Below are positions 8,241 to 16,820 of a stretch of 64,000 bases of DNA, one piece after another (position 1 is the first letter of the stretch; each line of letters begins with the position of its first letter). The position numbers were made by a program, and so were the translations under genes. The stretch covers positions 1 to 64,000 of the forward strand of contig JAGNZZ010000007.1 of assembly GCA_017984135.1 (NCBI GenBank), given 5' to 3'. The notes under the pieces were generated by a model. That model did not search any database. It was not told where the DNA came from and was given only the letters and a program-made list of their open reading frames with translations. The DNA comes from Chitinophagales bacterium (GTDB lineage: Bacteria > Bacteroidota > Bacteroidia > Chitinophagales > JADIYW01).

Positions 8241-9617
8241 GTGTCATTAATAAAATCAATATCAGGCATACGCGGAACAATTGGTGGTAAATCAGGAAAT
8301 GGATTAACACCTATTGATATTGCCAATTTTACCTTAGCTTTTGCTAGTATTTTAAAAGCCAAAGACGGAAAAAAAATTGTAGTAGGACGAGATGCTCGGC
8401 TTTCTGGAGAAATGGTGCATCATATTGTTGTAGGCAATCTAATTAGCATTGGAATGGACGTCGTAGATTTGGGATTAGCCACCACGCCAACCGTAGAAAT
8501 GGCAGTAGTTGCAGAAGAAGCAGATGGCGGAATTATTATCACCGCATCACACAATCCAAAACAATGGAATGCACTTAAATTATTAAACCATAAAGGCGAA
8601 TTTATATCCGATAAAATTGGACGCGAAGTATTGAAGAAAGCCACTTCTAAATTCGATTTTGCAGAAGTTGATAAATTAGGTCAAGTTACCAAAAAAGACT
8701 ATCTCGATTTTCATATTGAACAAATTTTGAAGATTCCTTACGTGAACATAAATGCCATTAAGGAAAAAAAAATCAAAGTAGTAGTTGATGCAGTGAATAG
8801 TGTTGGTGGAATTGCCGTTCCTAAGTTATTAAATGCATTGGGTGTGGAAACTGTATTTGAATTATATTGCGAACCAAATGGAAAGTTTGCTCACAATCCG
8901 GAACCATTACCAGAACATATTTCTGCCTTATCTTCCGAAGTAAAACAACGCAAAGCAGATCTTGGAATTGCAGTGGATCCAGATGTAGATAGATTAGCAT
9001 TAGTAGATGAAAAAGGAACTCCATTTGGAGAAGAATATACATTAGTTGCTGTTGCTGATTATGTTTTGCAACACAAAAAAGGAAATACTGTTTCTAATTT
9101 ATCTTCTACAAAAGCATTGCGTGATATAAGTCAGAAACACGGTGTGCAATACAATGCTTCTGCAGTTGGTGAAGTAAATGTAGTAGAAAAAATGAAAGAA
9201 ACAAATGCCGTGATTGGAGGTGAAGGAAATGGTGGAATTATTTTACCAGAATTACATTATGGACGCGATGCATTAGTAGGAATTGCTTTATTTTTATCAC
9301 ACTTAGCAACTACAAAAAAAAGCGTGCATGCCATACGTGCTCAATATCCAAATTACGTAATATCTAAAAATAAAATTCAATTAGAAGATAGCATGAATTT
9401 GCAAGATATCATTGAAAAAGTTAAAGATAAATACAAGCAATATCCACATAACACCATTGACGGATTGCGCATCGATATTGATGATGATTGGGTACATCTT
9501 CGCGGTTCCAATACAGAACCTATTATTCGTATTTATGCAGAAAGTTCAACCGAACAAACAGCCAATGCCATCGCACAAAAAATGATGAAAGATATAACAG
9601 CTATTTTGAAAGCTTAA
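8241..9617 (+). CDS. glmM: Phosphoglucosamine mutase
   Basis: 458 residues, start codon GTG. It converts glucosamine-6-phosphate to glucosamine-1-phosphate for peptidoglycan and LPS synthesis. The active-site serine loop ITASHNPKQWN (Ser103), the Mg-binding loop DPDVDRLAL, the sugar-binding GGEGNGG segment and the C-terminal phosphate-binding RGSNTEPIIRIYAES are all present. Length is normal for the alpha-D-phosphohexomutase superfamily. A phosphomannomutase activity cannot be excluded on sequence alone. It is followed by holA in the same direction. Confidence 0.9.
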   Translation: MSLIKSISGIRGTIGGKSGNGLTPIDIANFTLAFASILKAKDGKKIVVGRDARLSGEMVHHIVVGNLISIGMDVVDLGLATTPTVEMAVVAEEADGGIIITASHNPKQWNALKLLNHKGEFISDKIGREVLKKATSKFDFAEVDKLGQVTKKDYLDFHIEQILKIPYVNINAIKEKKIKVVVDAVNSVGGIAVPKLLNALGVETVFELYCEPNGKFAHNPEPLPEHISALSSEVKQRKADLGIAVDPDVDRLALVDEKGTPFGEEYTLVAVADYVLQHKKGNTVSNLSSTKALRDISQKHGVQYNASAVGEVNVVEKMKETNAVIGGEGNGGIILPELHYGRDALVGIALFLSHLATTKKSVHAIRAQYPNYVISKNKIQLEDSMNLQDIIEKVKDKYKQYPHNTIDGLRIDIDDDWVHLRGSNTEPIIRIYAESSTEQTANAIAQKMMKDITAILKA

Positions 9618-9736
9618 TTATTGTTTAGTTCATTTTTTTTCATTAACAACAGTTTTAAGATGTTGAATAATTGCGCATTTGACTAAATATTCTTGTTGTT
9701 TTATTTTGTAAATTGCATGTCTAAATACAATTAAAA

Positions 9737-10735
9737 TTGGCAGCAACCATTGAATCTATTTGGAAAAATTTTCAAGCAAACAAGTTTGAACCTGTTTATT
9801 TTCTATTTGGTGAAGAAGCTTATTATATAGATTTAATTGAAAATTTTATTTCAGAAAATGCACTTGAACCACATGAAAAAGATTTTAATTATTCAATGTT
9901 TTATGGAAAAGATGCCGATGTAATTTCCATCTTAAATGAGGCTAAGCAATATCCCGCTTTTGCAAATAGAAGAGTTGTAATCGTACGCGAAGCACAAGAT
10001 ATAAAAATAAAAGATTGGGAAATATTTGAGAAATATTTTGAACAACCAGTAGCTTCTACCATATTGGTTTTCGCACACAAGAATAAAGCATTAGATAAGC
10101 GAACTAAAATAGCCAAACTAATAGAGAAAAAAACGCTTTATTATGAATCAAAAAAGATTTCAGAAGATTCATTGCCACAATGGATTTTGGGTTATGTAAA
10201 AAAGAAGAATTTTTTGATAGCAAATGATGCAGCAAAATTATTGTCTGAAAGTTTAGGAAATGATTTATCTCGAATTACATCTGAGATAGATAAATTATCC
10301 GTATTGTTAGCAGAAAATGCAACCATCACTTCAGAAATTATTGAAAAATATATAGGTATTTCTAAAGAATACAATATTTCAGAGTTCAATAGTGCTATCA
10401 TAAAAAGAGATTATACCAAAGCCATGAAAATGGTTTTATATTTTGAAAAAAATCCGAAAGCCGGACAAATTATTCCCATTATTGCATATATGTATAATCA
10501 TTTTAGTAAATTATTTGTGTTGCATCAACTAAAAGATGTGAAAATGGCTACACAAGCAATTGGTTGGATACCAGCTGATGTGTCAAATGGCGTAAAATAC
10601 TATTCATTGCCTAAAACATTGAATATTTTACATCTACTATGTGAGTACGATGCTAAATCAAAAGGGTTGTACGCTACAGGAAATAGCAGTAATGCGGATT
10701 TACTTAAAGAATTAGTGATAAAAGTAATGAACTGA
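9737..10735 (+). CDS. holA: DNA polymerase III delta subunit (clamp-loader)
   Basis: 332 residues, start codon TTG (MAATIESIWKNFQ). It has the HolA pattern: an N-terminal FEPVYFLFGEEAYYIDLIE replacing a nucleotide-binding loop, VVIVREAQ, a central helical region (LLSESLGNDLSRITSEIDKL) and a helical C-terminal collar. In the clamp loader delta opens the beta ring. The gene ends 4 bases before the 3' end of the convergent sulfotransferase. Confidence 0.9.
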   Translation: MAATIESIWKNFQANKFEPVYFLFGEEAYYIDLIENFISENALEPHEKDFNYSMFYGKDADVISILNEAKQYPAFANRRVVIVREAQDIKIKDWEIFEKYFEQPVASTILVFAHKNKALDKRTKIAKLIEKKTLYYESKKISEDSLPQWILGYVKKKNFLIANDAAKLLSESLGNDLSRITSEIDKLSVLLAENATITSEIIEKYIGISKEYNISEFNSAIIKRDYTKAMKMVLYFEKNPKAGQIIPIIAYMYNHFSKLFVLHQLKDVKMATQAIGWIPADVSNGVKYYSLPKTLNILHLLCEYDAKSKGLYATGNSSNADLLKELVIKVMN

Positions 10736-10739
10736 TTGG

Positions 10740-11891
10740 TTATTTCTCAAACCCAAATTCATCAAAAATAAATTTTAATTCTTGGTAAATGTGGTCTTTT
10801 TCAAAGCCATACGTCTCTATTGAATAACTATGTGTACTCTTATATTTTTTAGCTGTAGAAGTTGCTTTTTCTAGTCGTTCTAAAAATGCAGGATGAATTT
10901 CTAATTTTAGTTGCTCGTATATTTTTAAAACGGTTTGTTTGGGATGCGATACTAAATCGGTATAGGCAATCGTGATAAAATTCTCAGTTTTAAAATTTTG
11001 TTTTTGCTCATTAAAATATTTATAATATTGAATTCCTAATTCGCCCCATTCTCTGTACTCTTCAGAGTTTTCTTTTATATCCGGATGTAGTTTCGTCCAA
11101 GGTTCGGCAAACATGGATGTAAATGAAGGGATAGCCTGGTATGGATTTCGAATTAAAAATATAATTTTCACATCAGGAAATAATTCATGTAACATTTCTA
11201 ACCGACCTGAACTCATTACTGTTTTACTCAGAAATAATTTATCGCTACCTAATGCGTACATCCAACGTTGAATGGTACTTTTATAGTATTTTTTAATTTG
11301 TTCTTTGGTTTTGTCATCTAATTTATCTGGAATATAAAGTTCTTTAAATTCTTTTAAAAATGGAGTAACTAAACCTACACTGGCAGAAATTCCTGAAATA
11401 AAATGCATTCCTTCATCTTCTTCTGATTTATTGAATCCTGTGGCGTGAATATCATCCCAGCCACCAAACATTTTATTATTTATCCATTCTATTAACTTAT
11501 TAAGCGGTTTGCCTATTTTTTTGTCAATAGTACTGAAAAATTGTATAATTCGATATAAAGTAATACTAGGAAAGGTAGTGTGATACAATAAATTATACAC
11601 AAATTTCTCTTCATCCAAACATAAAAGCCGATGTAAGAAAGTGGTACCACTTCGAGGATTACTAATAATAAAAACAGGTTGTTTTATGTTTATTTTTTTA
11701 TAGTTCGGAAAAAGAATTTCATCCAATAAGCGCATAGCAAAATTGAGCATATTTACCAAAAAAATAACCAATATATAAACGATGCCTATGGAAAACCTGC
11801 GAACTGTAAAATGTTTAAAACAATGTAAATAAACAAACCTAGCATGTGTGCGAAATCGCACATAAAGTATATCAGAGTCTATAAATGTCAT
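10740..11891 (-). CDS. Sulfotransferase family protein
   Basis: 383 residues. The phosphosulfate-binding loop is clear near residues 77-85 (FIISNPRSGTTFLHRLL), and the 3'-phosphate region is seen in SKTVMSSGRLEML and KIIFLIRNPYQAIPSF. These match the PAPS-dependent sulfotransferase family (Sulfotransfer_3-like). A hydrophobic N-terminal stretch (IGIVYILVIFLVNMLNF) may attach it to the membrane. The acceptor is unknown; bacterial relatives modify lipids or glycans. It lies between two P450 genes, but no operon links them. Confidence 0.85.
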   Translation of the reverse strand: MTFIDSDILYVRFRTHARFVYLHCFKHFTVRRFSIGIVYILVIFLVNMLNFAMRLLDEILFPNYKKINIKQPVFIISNPRSGTTFLHRLLCLDEEKFVYNLLYHTTFPSITLYRIIQFFSTIDKKIGKPLNKLIEWINNKMFGGWDDIHATGFNKSEEDEGMHFISGISASVGLVTPFLKEFKELYIPDKLDDKTKEQIKKYYKSTIQRWMYALGSDKLFLSKTVMSSGRLEMLHELFPDVKIIFLIRNPYQAIPSFTSMFAEPWTKLHPDIKENSEEYREWGELGIQYYKYFNEQKQNFKTENFITIAYTDLVSHPKQTVLKIYEQLKLEIHPAFLERLEKATSTAKKYKSTHSYSIETYGFEKDHIYQELKFIFDEFGFEK

Positions 11892-11907
11892 TTGTTAGTT
11901 GCGGGAA

Positions 11908-11915
11908 CAAAAATA
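11908..11915 (-). promoter_or_regulatory. -7 promoter box of the sulfotransferase gene
   Basis: Read on the minus strand this is TATTTTTG, an exact TAnnTTTG match, 16 bases upstream of the ATG at 11891. Confidence 0.5.
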
Positions 11916-11964
11916 CTATATATCACACTAAAAAAATCAACAATTAATGTTAAGTTATTGATAG

Positions 11965-12657
11965 TTATAGAGATATACTGCCACGTAAATGACCCATTTG
12001 TCGCAAAATCCAATTTTTTCTTTTGTTAATATATGAAGATGGTTTAGCAGCATTCCATTTTCTTGGATTGGGTAAAACAGCCGCAATAGTTGCCGCTTCT
12101 GCTTTTGTTAAATTTATAGCATCTTTTTTAAAAAATGTTTTTGCAGCCGCTTGCGCTCCATAAATGCCATCGCCCATTTCTATTACATTTAAATAAACCT
12201 CCATAATGCGTTTTTTACTCCAAAAAAGTTCAATTAAAAATGTAAAATACACTTCAAATCCTTTACGAATCCAACTGCGTTGTGGAAATAAATAGACATT
12301 TTTAGCACATTGCTGACTAATTGTACTTCCACCTTTAATGGGTTTTCCTCTTTTTTCTAATTTAATATTTTGCTTTGCCACTTTCTCAATAGCTTCAAAA
12401 TCAAATCCGAAATGTTCTGCAAATTTTTGATCTTCAGATGCAATGACAGCCAGCATTAAGTTAGGTGAAATTTCATCCATCGAAACCCAATTCTTTTTTA
12501 GTTTAGGAACCTCACCATCAACCACTTGTTCCACACATCGTAGAATCATTAATGGCGTTACAGGAACAGGTATAAATCGGAACAATAACGTGGATAGAAT
12601 ACTTAAAACAAAAAATGCAATCACCAATCGTTTTGTCCATTTCCAAATTTTTTTCAT
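11965..12657 (-). CDS. mtgA: Monofunctional peptidoglycan glycosyltransferase
   Basis: 230 residues. One N-terminal membrane segment (LVIAFFVLSILSTLLF) is followed by a GT51 transglycosylase domain carrying ASEDQKFAEHFGFD (catalytic Glu), KGGSTISQQCAKNVYLF and KRIMEVYLNVIEMGDGIYGA. It polymerises lipid II into glycan strands at the periplasmic face. No transpeptidase domain follows, so it is the monofunctional type. Length is typical. It is divergent from the second P450. Confidence 0.95.
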   Translation of the reverse strand: MKKIWKWTKRLVIAFFVLSILSTLLFRFIPVPVTPLMILRCVEQVVDGEVPKLKKNWVSMDEISPNLMLAVIASEDQKFAEHFGFDFEAIEKVAKQNIKLEKRGKPIKGGSTISQQCAKNVYLFPQRSWIRKGFEVYFTFLIELFWSKKRIMEVYLNVIEMGDGIYGAQAAAKTFFKKDAINLTKAEAATIAAVLPNPRKWNAAKPSSYINKRKNWILRQMGHLRGSISL

Positions 12658-12792
12658 ATTGCTTTTTAATCGTAATTAAATTATATAAGTGTAACTTTTT
12701 CTTCTATTTATTTATCAAAAATTAAAACTAACTTTTGTTAAATCACAATATCTGAAAGAAATCGTAACTTCAAAAATAATTATTTCAACGCA

Positions 12793-14157
12793 ATGTTAAA
12801 CACTAAAAAATATAGTGATCTCCAGCATCCCAATTCTTTCCTTTTTTTTATAAATAATCTACTACAAATTCGTAATGATAAAATTGATTTTTTCATAAAA
12901 CAAAAAGAAAAACTTGGAGATATTTATAAATTAGAAATTCCAAATAGGAAAGTAGTAGTTGTCACTCAACCGGAATGGATAAAGTATATATTAGTGGACA
13001 ATAATAAAAATTATACAAAGAGCTTTGCTTATGATGCGATTAAATTATTTTTAGGAAATGGATTATTAAGTAGTGAAGGTGAATTTTGGAAACGTCAACG
13101 CCGCATGGCACAACCGGCTTTTCATAAAGAAAAATTGGCTTTCATGTTTCAAAATATGGTCAATCAAACACAACATTGTGTGGATGAATTATCTCTATTA
13201 GCAGATACAAAACAGACAATTCATTTATCCAATGTGTTGTATAAACTAACTTTAGATATTGTAAATTCTACATTGTTTTATAATGAAGTAGCAAATACCA
13301 CCAATCAAATATTTAAGCTGGTTTCAAAAGGAAATGAATACATTTCAAAACGAGTAAATAGTCCGATTCAATTACCCGATTGGATGCCAACGCCAAATAG
13401 ATTGACAGAAAATGCAATTTTAAGAGCAATGGATGATGTATTTTTTGATGTAATTGAACGAAGAAAAAATAAAAATGAAATTCATCACGATTTATTGTCT
13501 ATGCTCATGGAAGCACGTGACGAAGAAACCGATGAAGGAATGAGCAATCGCCAATTGCGGGATGAGATTTTAACCATCTTTATTGCCGGTCACGAAACCA
13601 CACAAATTGCACTTTCATGGATATTTTATTTGTTGACCCAAAATCCAGATAAAAAAGCTATTTTACTACAAGAAATTGATTCAGTATTAAAAGGGCAACC
13701 ACCTACAATACAGAATATTCGTAGTCTGCATTATTTAAAACAAGTAATTGATGAAGCCATGCGTTGTTTTCCACCAGCTTGGATTATGGGTAGAAAAACA
13801 ATTCATACCGACGTAATAAACGGCTATGAAATTCCTCCAAATACAAATGTAATTATGCCAATTTATGTGGTTCATCATGACCCACAAATTTGGGAAAACC
13901 CTAATGAATTTATTCCAGAACGTTTTTCATTTGATAATTTAAAAGAGAAACATAAATTTGCTTACTTTCCTTTTGGAGGTGGTCCAAGGTTATGTATTGG
14001 AAATAATTTTGCCATTCAAGAAATGCAAATTGCATTATGCATGTTCCTTCAAAAATTTGATATTATAGTGGATAAGAACTTTAAACCAGAATTAGATCCT
14101 TTAGTAACTTTACGACCTAAGCATGCACTGTACGCAACTATTCAAAAACGAAATTAA
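12793..14157 (+). CDS. Cytochrome P450 (second paralogue)
   Basis: 454 residues with all core P450 motifs: AGHETTQIALSW (I helix), ExxR in IDEAMRCFPP, FIPERFSF, and the haem loop FPFGGGPRLCIG with Cys401. Long stretches match the P450 at 884 (for example DLLSMLMEARDEETDEGMS against DLVSMLIEARDADTHEGMS), so the two are duplicates that have diverged. No redox partner gene is adjacent. It is followed closely by a thioredoxin-like gene, but functional linkage is not evident. Confidence 0.95.
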   Translation: MLNTKKYSDLQHPNSFLFFINNLLQIRNDKIDFFIKQKEKLGDIYKLEIPNRKVVVVTQPEWIKYILVDNNKNYTKSFAYDAIKLFLGNGLLSSEGEFWKRQRRMAQPAFHKEKLAFMFQNMVNQTQHCVDELSLLADTKQTIHLSNVLYKLTLDIVNSTLFYNEVANTTNQIFKLVSKGNEYISKRVNSPIQLPDWMPTPNRLTENAILRAMDDVFFDVIERRKNKNEIHHDLLSMLMEARDEETDEGMSNRQLRDEILTIFIAGHETTQIALSWIFYLLTQNPDKKAILLQEIDSVLKGQPPTIQNIRSLHYLKQVIDEAMRCFPPAWIMGRKTIHTDVINGYEIPPNTNVIMPIYVVHHDPQIWENPNEFIPERFSFDNLKEKHKFAYFPFGGGPRLCIGNNFAIQEMQIALCMFLQKFDIIVDKNFKPELDPLVTLRPKHALYATIQKRN

Positions 14158-14205
14158 TTGAGTACCTTCAACAAGAAATATTAAACATCATCAAGAATAA
14201 AATTC

Positions 14206-14760
14206 ATGGCAGCAACTGAAACGATACGAATTCCATTAGGCTTTAAAGCACTTGACTTCAATTTATTAGACACAATTTCTGATTCGTATTTATCTCTACA
14301 ACAATTAAAAGGAGAGAAAGCAACTGTAATTATGTTTATCTGTAATCATTGTCCTTACGTCAAACACGTCAATCAACAATTGGTCTTGTTGGCAAAAGAA
14401 TATATTCCCAAAGGTATTTCGTTTATTGCAATTAGCTCAAATGATATTGTAAACTATCCACAAGATGGCCCGGAATTAATGAAGCAAAATGCAATAGAAG
14501 AAGGTTATCCTTTTCCATATTTATATGATGAAACACAAGATGTTGCCAAAGCATATCATGCAGCATGTACACCTGATTTTAGTATTTTTGATAAAAATTT
14601 GTTGTGTGTCTATCGTGGACAATTAGATGATTCTCGCCCAAAAAATGATAGTGTTTCAGATGGTAAAGACATACGCGCAGCTTTGAATAATATTATATCT
14701 AATATTGAAGTAAACGAAGTGCAAATTCCAAGTTTAGGATGCAATATAAAATGGAAATAA
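14206..14760 (+). CDS. Thioredoxin-fold protein (AhpC/TSA-like)
   Basis: 184 residues. It has a peroxiredoxin/thioredoxin-like fold with a CxxC active site in FICNHCPYVKH. KGISFIAISSNDIVNYPQDG and the later DFSIFDKNLLCVYRGQLDD follow the pattern of a well-known thioredoxin-family group common in Bacteroidota. No signal peptide is present, so it is cytoplasmic. The likely role is thiol redox chemistry, but the partner is unknown. The downstream eIF-2B-like gene starts 36 bases after the stop. Confidence 0.85.
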   Translation: MAATETIRIPLGFKALDFNLLDTISDSYLSLQQLKGEKATVIMFICNHCPYVKHVNQQLVLLAKEYIPKGISFIAISSNDIVNYPQDGPELMKQNAIEEGYPFPYLYDETQDVAKAYHAACTPDFSIFDKNLLCVYRGQLDDSRPKNDSVSDGKDIRAALNNIISNIEVNEVQIPSLGCNIKWK

Positions 14761-14796
14761 AATTTGAAATGTATTTTTAATAAAAGATAAATATCA

Positions 14797-15699
14797 ATGA
14801 GTATTTTTAAAAAAATAAAAGATAATCCAATCGTTGAAAGTGCACGTGCATTTCAGAATGCCATTAAAACAGCTAATAATTTAATTTCTTTAATTTCTGA
14901 TAATAAAATTTCTAATTCAGTTCGCGAAATGTTGAAAGGTTTGCGCACCGTCATTATGGAAAAACCAAACATTACGTCCGTAAATCATTATATTAATCAT
15001 TTTTTATTGAAAATTGATCCGGAAAATCAACCAATTGTTATTAAAGAAATGCTGGAAGTTTTTCATGAAAGATGGAAAAATGTAGATAGGAAAACGGCTG
15101 AAGTAGCGAACCTGCAATTTGATTTTTCCAATAAAACAATTTTACTTCAAGGAAATGATATAAACGTACAATCGCTCATTGATTTATTAAACGTAAACCA
15201 AGTGAATTTTAACATTATTCAAATCATTTCTTTTGAAGGGAAAATAGGAAAGCAACAAGCAAAAATATTAGCATCGAAAGGCGTGTACGTAAAAGTGATT
15301 GACGATGCCGGTTTGGGTAAATTCTTGAATCAAGTAGATGTTATTTTATTGGGATGTGATATTATTATGCACGAAAATTTTATCACCAAATCAGGCGCAC
15401 ATTTATTAGCTGCCGCTGCCAAAACATATAACATTCCTGTTTTTGTTTTAGCAGATAGTCGAAAAATATTTAATAAGAAATTTTTTCCGCAATCTGTGGT
15501 GGGCACTTTTATTGGTAGCGAAGAAAAATCGGGCGATGAAATTTGGAATAATGCACCTGAAAATATAGAAGTAATTTTTAATCATATTGAAGAAGTACCC
15601 AACCATCTGATTACCAAATTTATTTTAGAAAGAGATGCCTTTTCACCAGTAGAATTGACAGAAAAAATTGATAAAGTATTAGTGGCTAATTTTTTCTAA
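14797..15699 (+). CDS. eIF-2B alpha/beta/delta-family protein (sugar-phosphate isomerase-like)
   Basis: 300 residues. The C-terminal half has the eIF-2B/MtnA/R15P-isomerase fold signature: VDVILLGCDIIMHENFITKSG, then AHLLAAAAKTYNIPVFVLAD. The N-terminal half is helical, as in eIF-2B regulatory subunits. The MtnA substrate motifs around the catalytic Cys are not apparent, so methylthioribose-1-phosphate isomerase is unlikely. Bacterial relatives are often sugar-phosphate isomerases; here the function is open. Context (thioredoxin, TonB-type, folC) does not help. Confidence 0.75.
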   Translation: MSIFKKIKDNPIVESARAFQNAIKTANNLISLISDNKISNSVREMLKGLRTVIMEKPNITSVNHYINHFLLKIDPENQPIVIKEMLEVFHERWKNVDRKTAEVANLQFDFSNKTILLQGNDINVQSLIDLLNVNQVNFNIIQIISFEGKIGKQQAKILASKGVYVKVIDDAGLGKFLNQVDVILLGCDIIMHENFITKSGAHLLAAAAKTYNIPVFVLADSRKIFNKKFFPQSVVGTFIGSEEKSGDEIWNNAPENIEVIFNHIEEVPNHLITKFILERDAFSPVELTEKIDKVLVANFF

Positions 15700-15790
15700 T
15701 CATTAATTTAATCTCATTTTTTATCATTATTTTACAATATTTGGCACTTCATTTGAGTTTAATAACATACGTGAGTATCTATTATTTATT

Positions 15791-15798
15791 TAATTTTG
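15791..15798 (+). promoter_or_regulatory. -7 promoter box upstream of the TonB-type gene
   Basis: TAATTTTG matches TAnnTTTG exactly and lies 49 bases before the ATG at 15848. No convincing -33 box. Confidence 0.45.
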
Positions 15799-15847
15799 AG
15801 AAAATGTAGAATTTTGATCTGAATTATATTGTCTAATAATTTTCTTT

Positions 15848-16780
15848 TTGAATATGTCCAACGCCATTCAACTTCAACAAAGTAAGTCCAACCAGCAATC
15901 TTTTGTGATTACGGCAGTGATGCTTATTGCTTTGTTATTGAGTTTAATGTTTGTGTATTTACCACATCCACTTGTTCAAGATAAAATAGATGGAGTTATT
16001 ATTGATTTTGGAGATAGTGAAACCGGACTTGGGGATGATAATTTGCGAGAAGCAGGTGGTTCATCGGCACAGCAAACCACTTCCACGCCAGAGCCAATAC
16101 CTACGCCACCAACAGCTACACCAACGAAAACACCAACAGCTCCGAAAACGCCACAAAACAGTGTGTTGTCAGCCGAAGATGCACAAGCCGTAGCGATAGT
16201 AAAATTACAAAAAGAAGAAAAAATTAAACAACAAAAAGCCTTGTTGGAGCAACAACGAATAGCTGAAGCTGTGAAACAAGCCGAACAAGAACGCTTGGCT
16301 CGTGAAGCAGAAGAAAAAAAGATTAAAAATCAAATGGCTTCTGCGTGGACAAAAGGAAAAAATAATACAGGATCAGGTTCCGGTAATGGAAATGGTAATG
16401 CAAGTGGAAACGGACCCGGAAATGGAGCAGGAAACGGAAGTCCAGGCGGAAATTCGGGCTCGCCCAATGGAACACCAGGTGGAAGTCCAAATGGTGGTGG
16501 TAACAGTGCAGGCTATAACTTAGCCGGCAGAACATGGAAACCTTACATGATTAAAGACGATAGCCAAAAAACAGGTAAAGTAGTAGTGATGATTAAAGTG
16601 GATAGAAATGGCAATGTCTTGTATGCAAAATACCAACAAAAAGGTAGCACTACCTCCGATCTTTATTTAATTAAATTAGCAGAAGAAGGCGCGATGAAAA
16701 CTAAATTCAGTGCCAACTCAACTGCTGTGGAAGAACAAGTTGGAACAATAACTTATAAATTTGGTTTCACAACACAATAA
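15848..16780 (+). CDS. TonB-type energy transducer
   Basis: 310 residues. There is a single N-terminal membrane segment (VITAVMLIALLLSLMFVYL), then a Pro/Thr-rich stretch (EPIPTPPTATPTKTPTAPKT), a Gln/Glu-rich helix, and a Gly/Asn/Ser-rich linker around residues 170-225. The C-terminal domain GKVVVMIKVDRNGNVLYAKY ... GSTTSDLYLIKLAEEGAMKTKF ... VGTITYKFGF is the TonB C-terminal fold. It would couple inner-membrane ExbB/ExbD motion to receptors such as the BtuB-like protein. ExbB and ExbD are not adjacent, although Bacteroidota often place exbBD-tonB next to folC. Confidence 0.82.
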   Translation: MNMSNAIQLQQSKSNQQSFVITAVMLIALLLSLMFVYLPHPLVQDKIDGVIIDFGDSETGLGDDNLREAGGSSAQQTTSTPEPIPTPPTATPTKTPTAPKTPQNSVLSAEDAQAVAIVKLQKEEKIKQQKALLEQQRIAEAVKQAEQERLAREAEEKKIKNQMASAWTKGKNNTGSGSGNGNGNASGNGPGNGAGNGSPGGNSGSPNGTPGGSPNGGGNSAGYNLAGRTWKPYMIKDDSQKTGKVVVMIKVDRNGNVLYAKYQQKGSTTSDLYLIKLAEEGAMKTKFSANSTAVEEQVGTITYKFGFTTQ

Positions 16781-16820
16781 TTAAAACACATTTAATTTTT
16801 TTCTTCATCTTTGTTCCAAT

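Noticed and set aside
16380-16510. Repetitive GGAAATGG-like tract as a possible tandem repeat or CRISPR
   Set aside because: It encodes the Gly/Asn/Ser linker of the TonB-type protein in frame; the units vary in length and no spacers are present.
16323-16535. Minus-strand open frame rich in His, Phe and Tyr
   Set aside because: It is the antisense of the Gly/Asn-rich linker of the TonB-type protein; low-complexity sequence gives long spurious frames.
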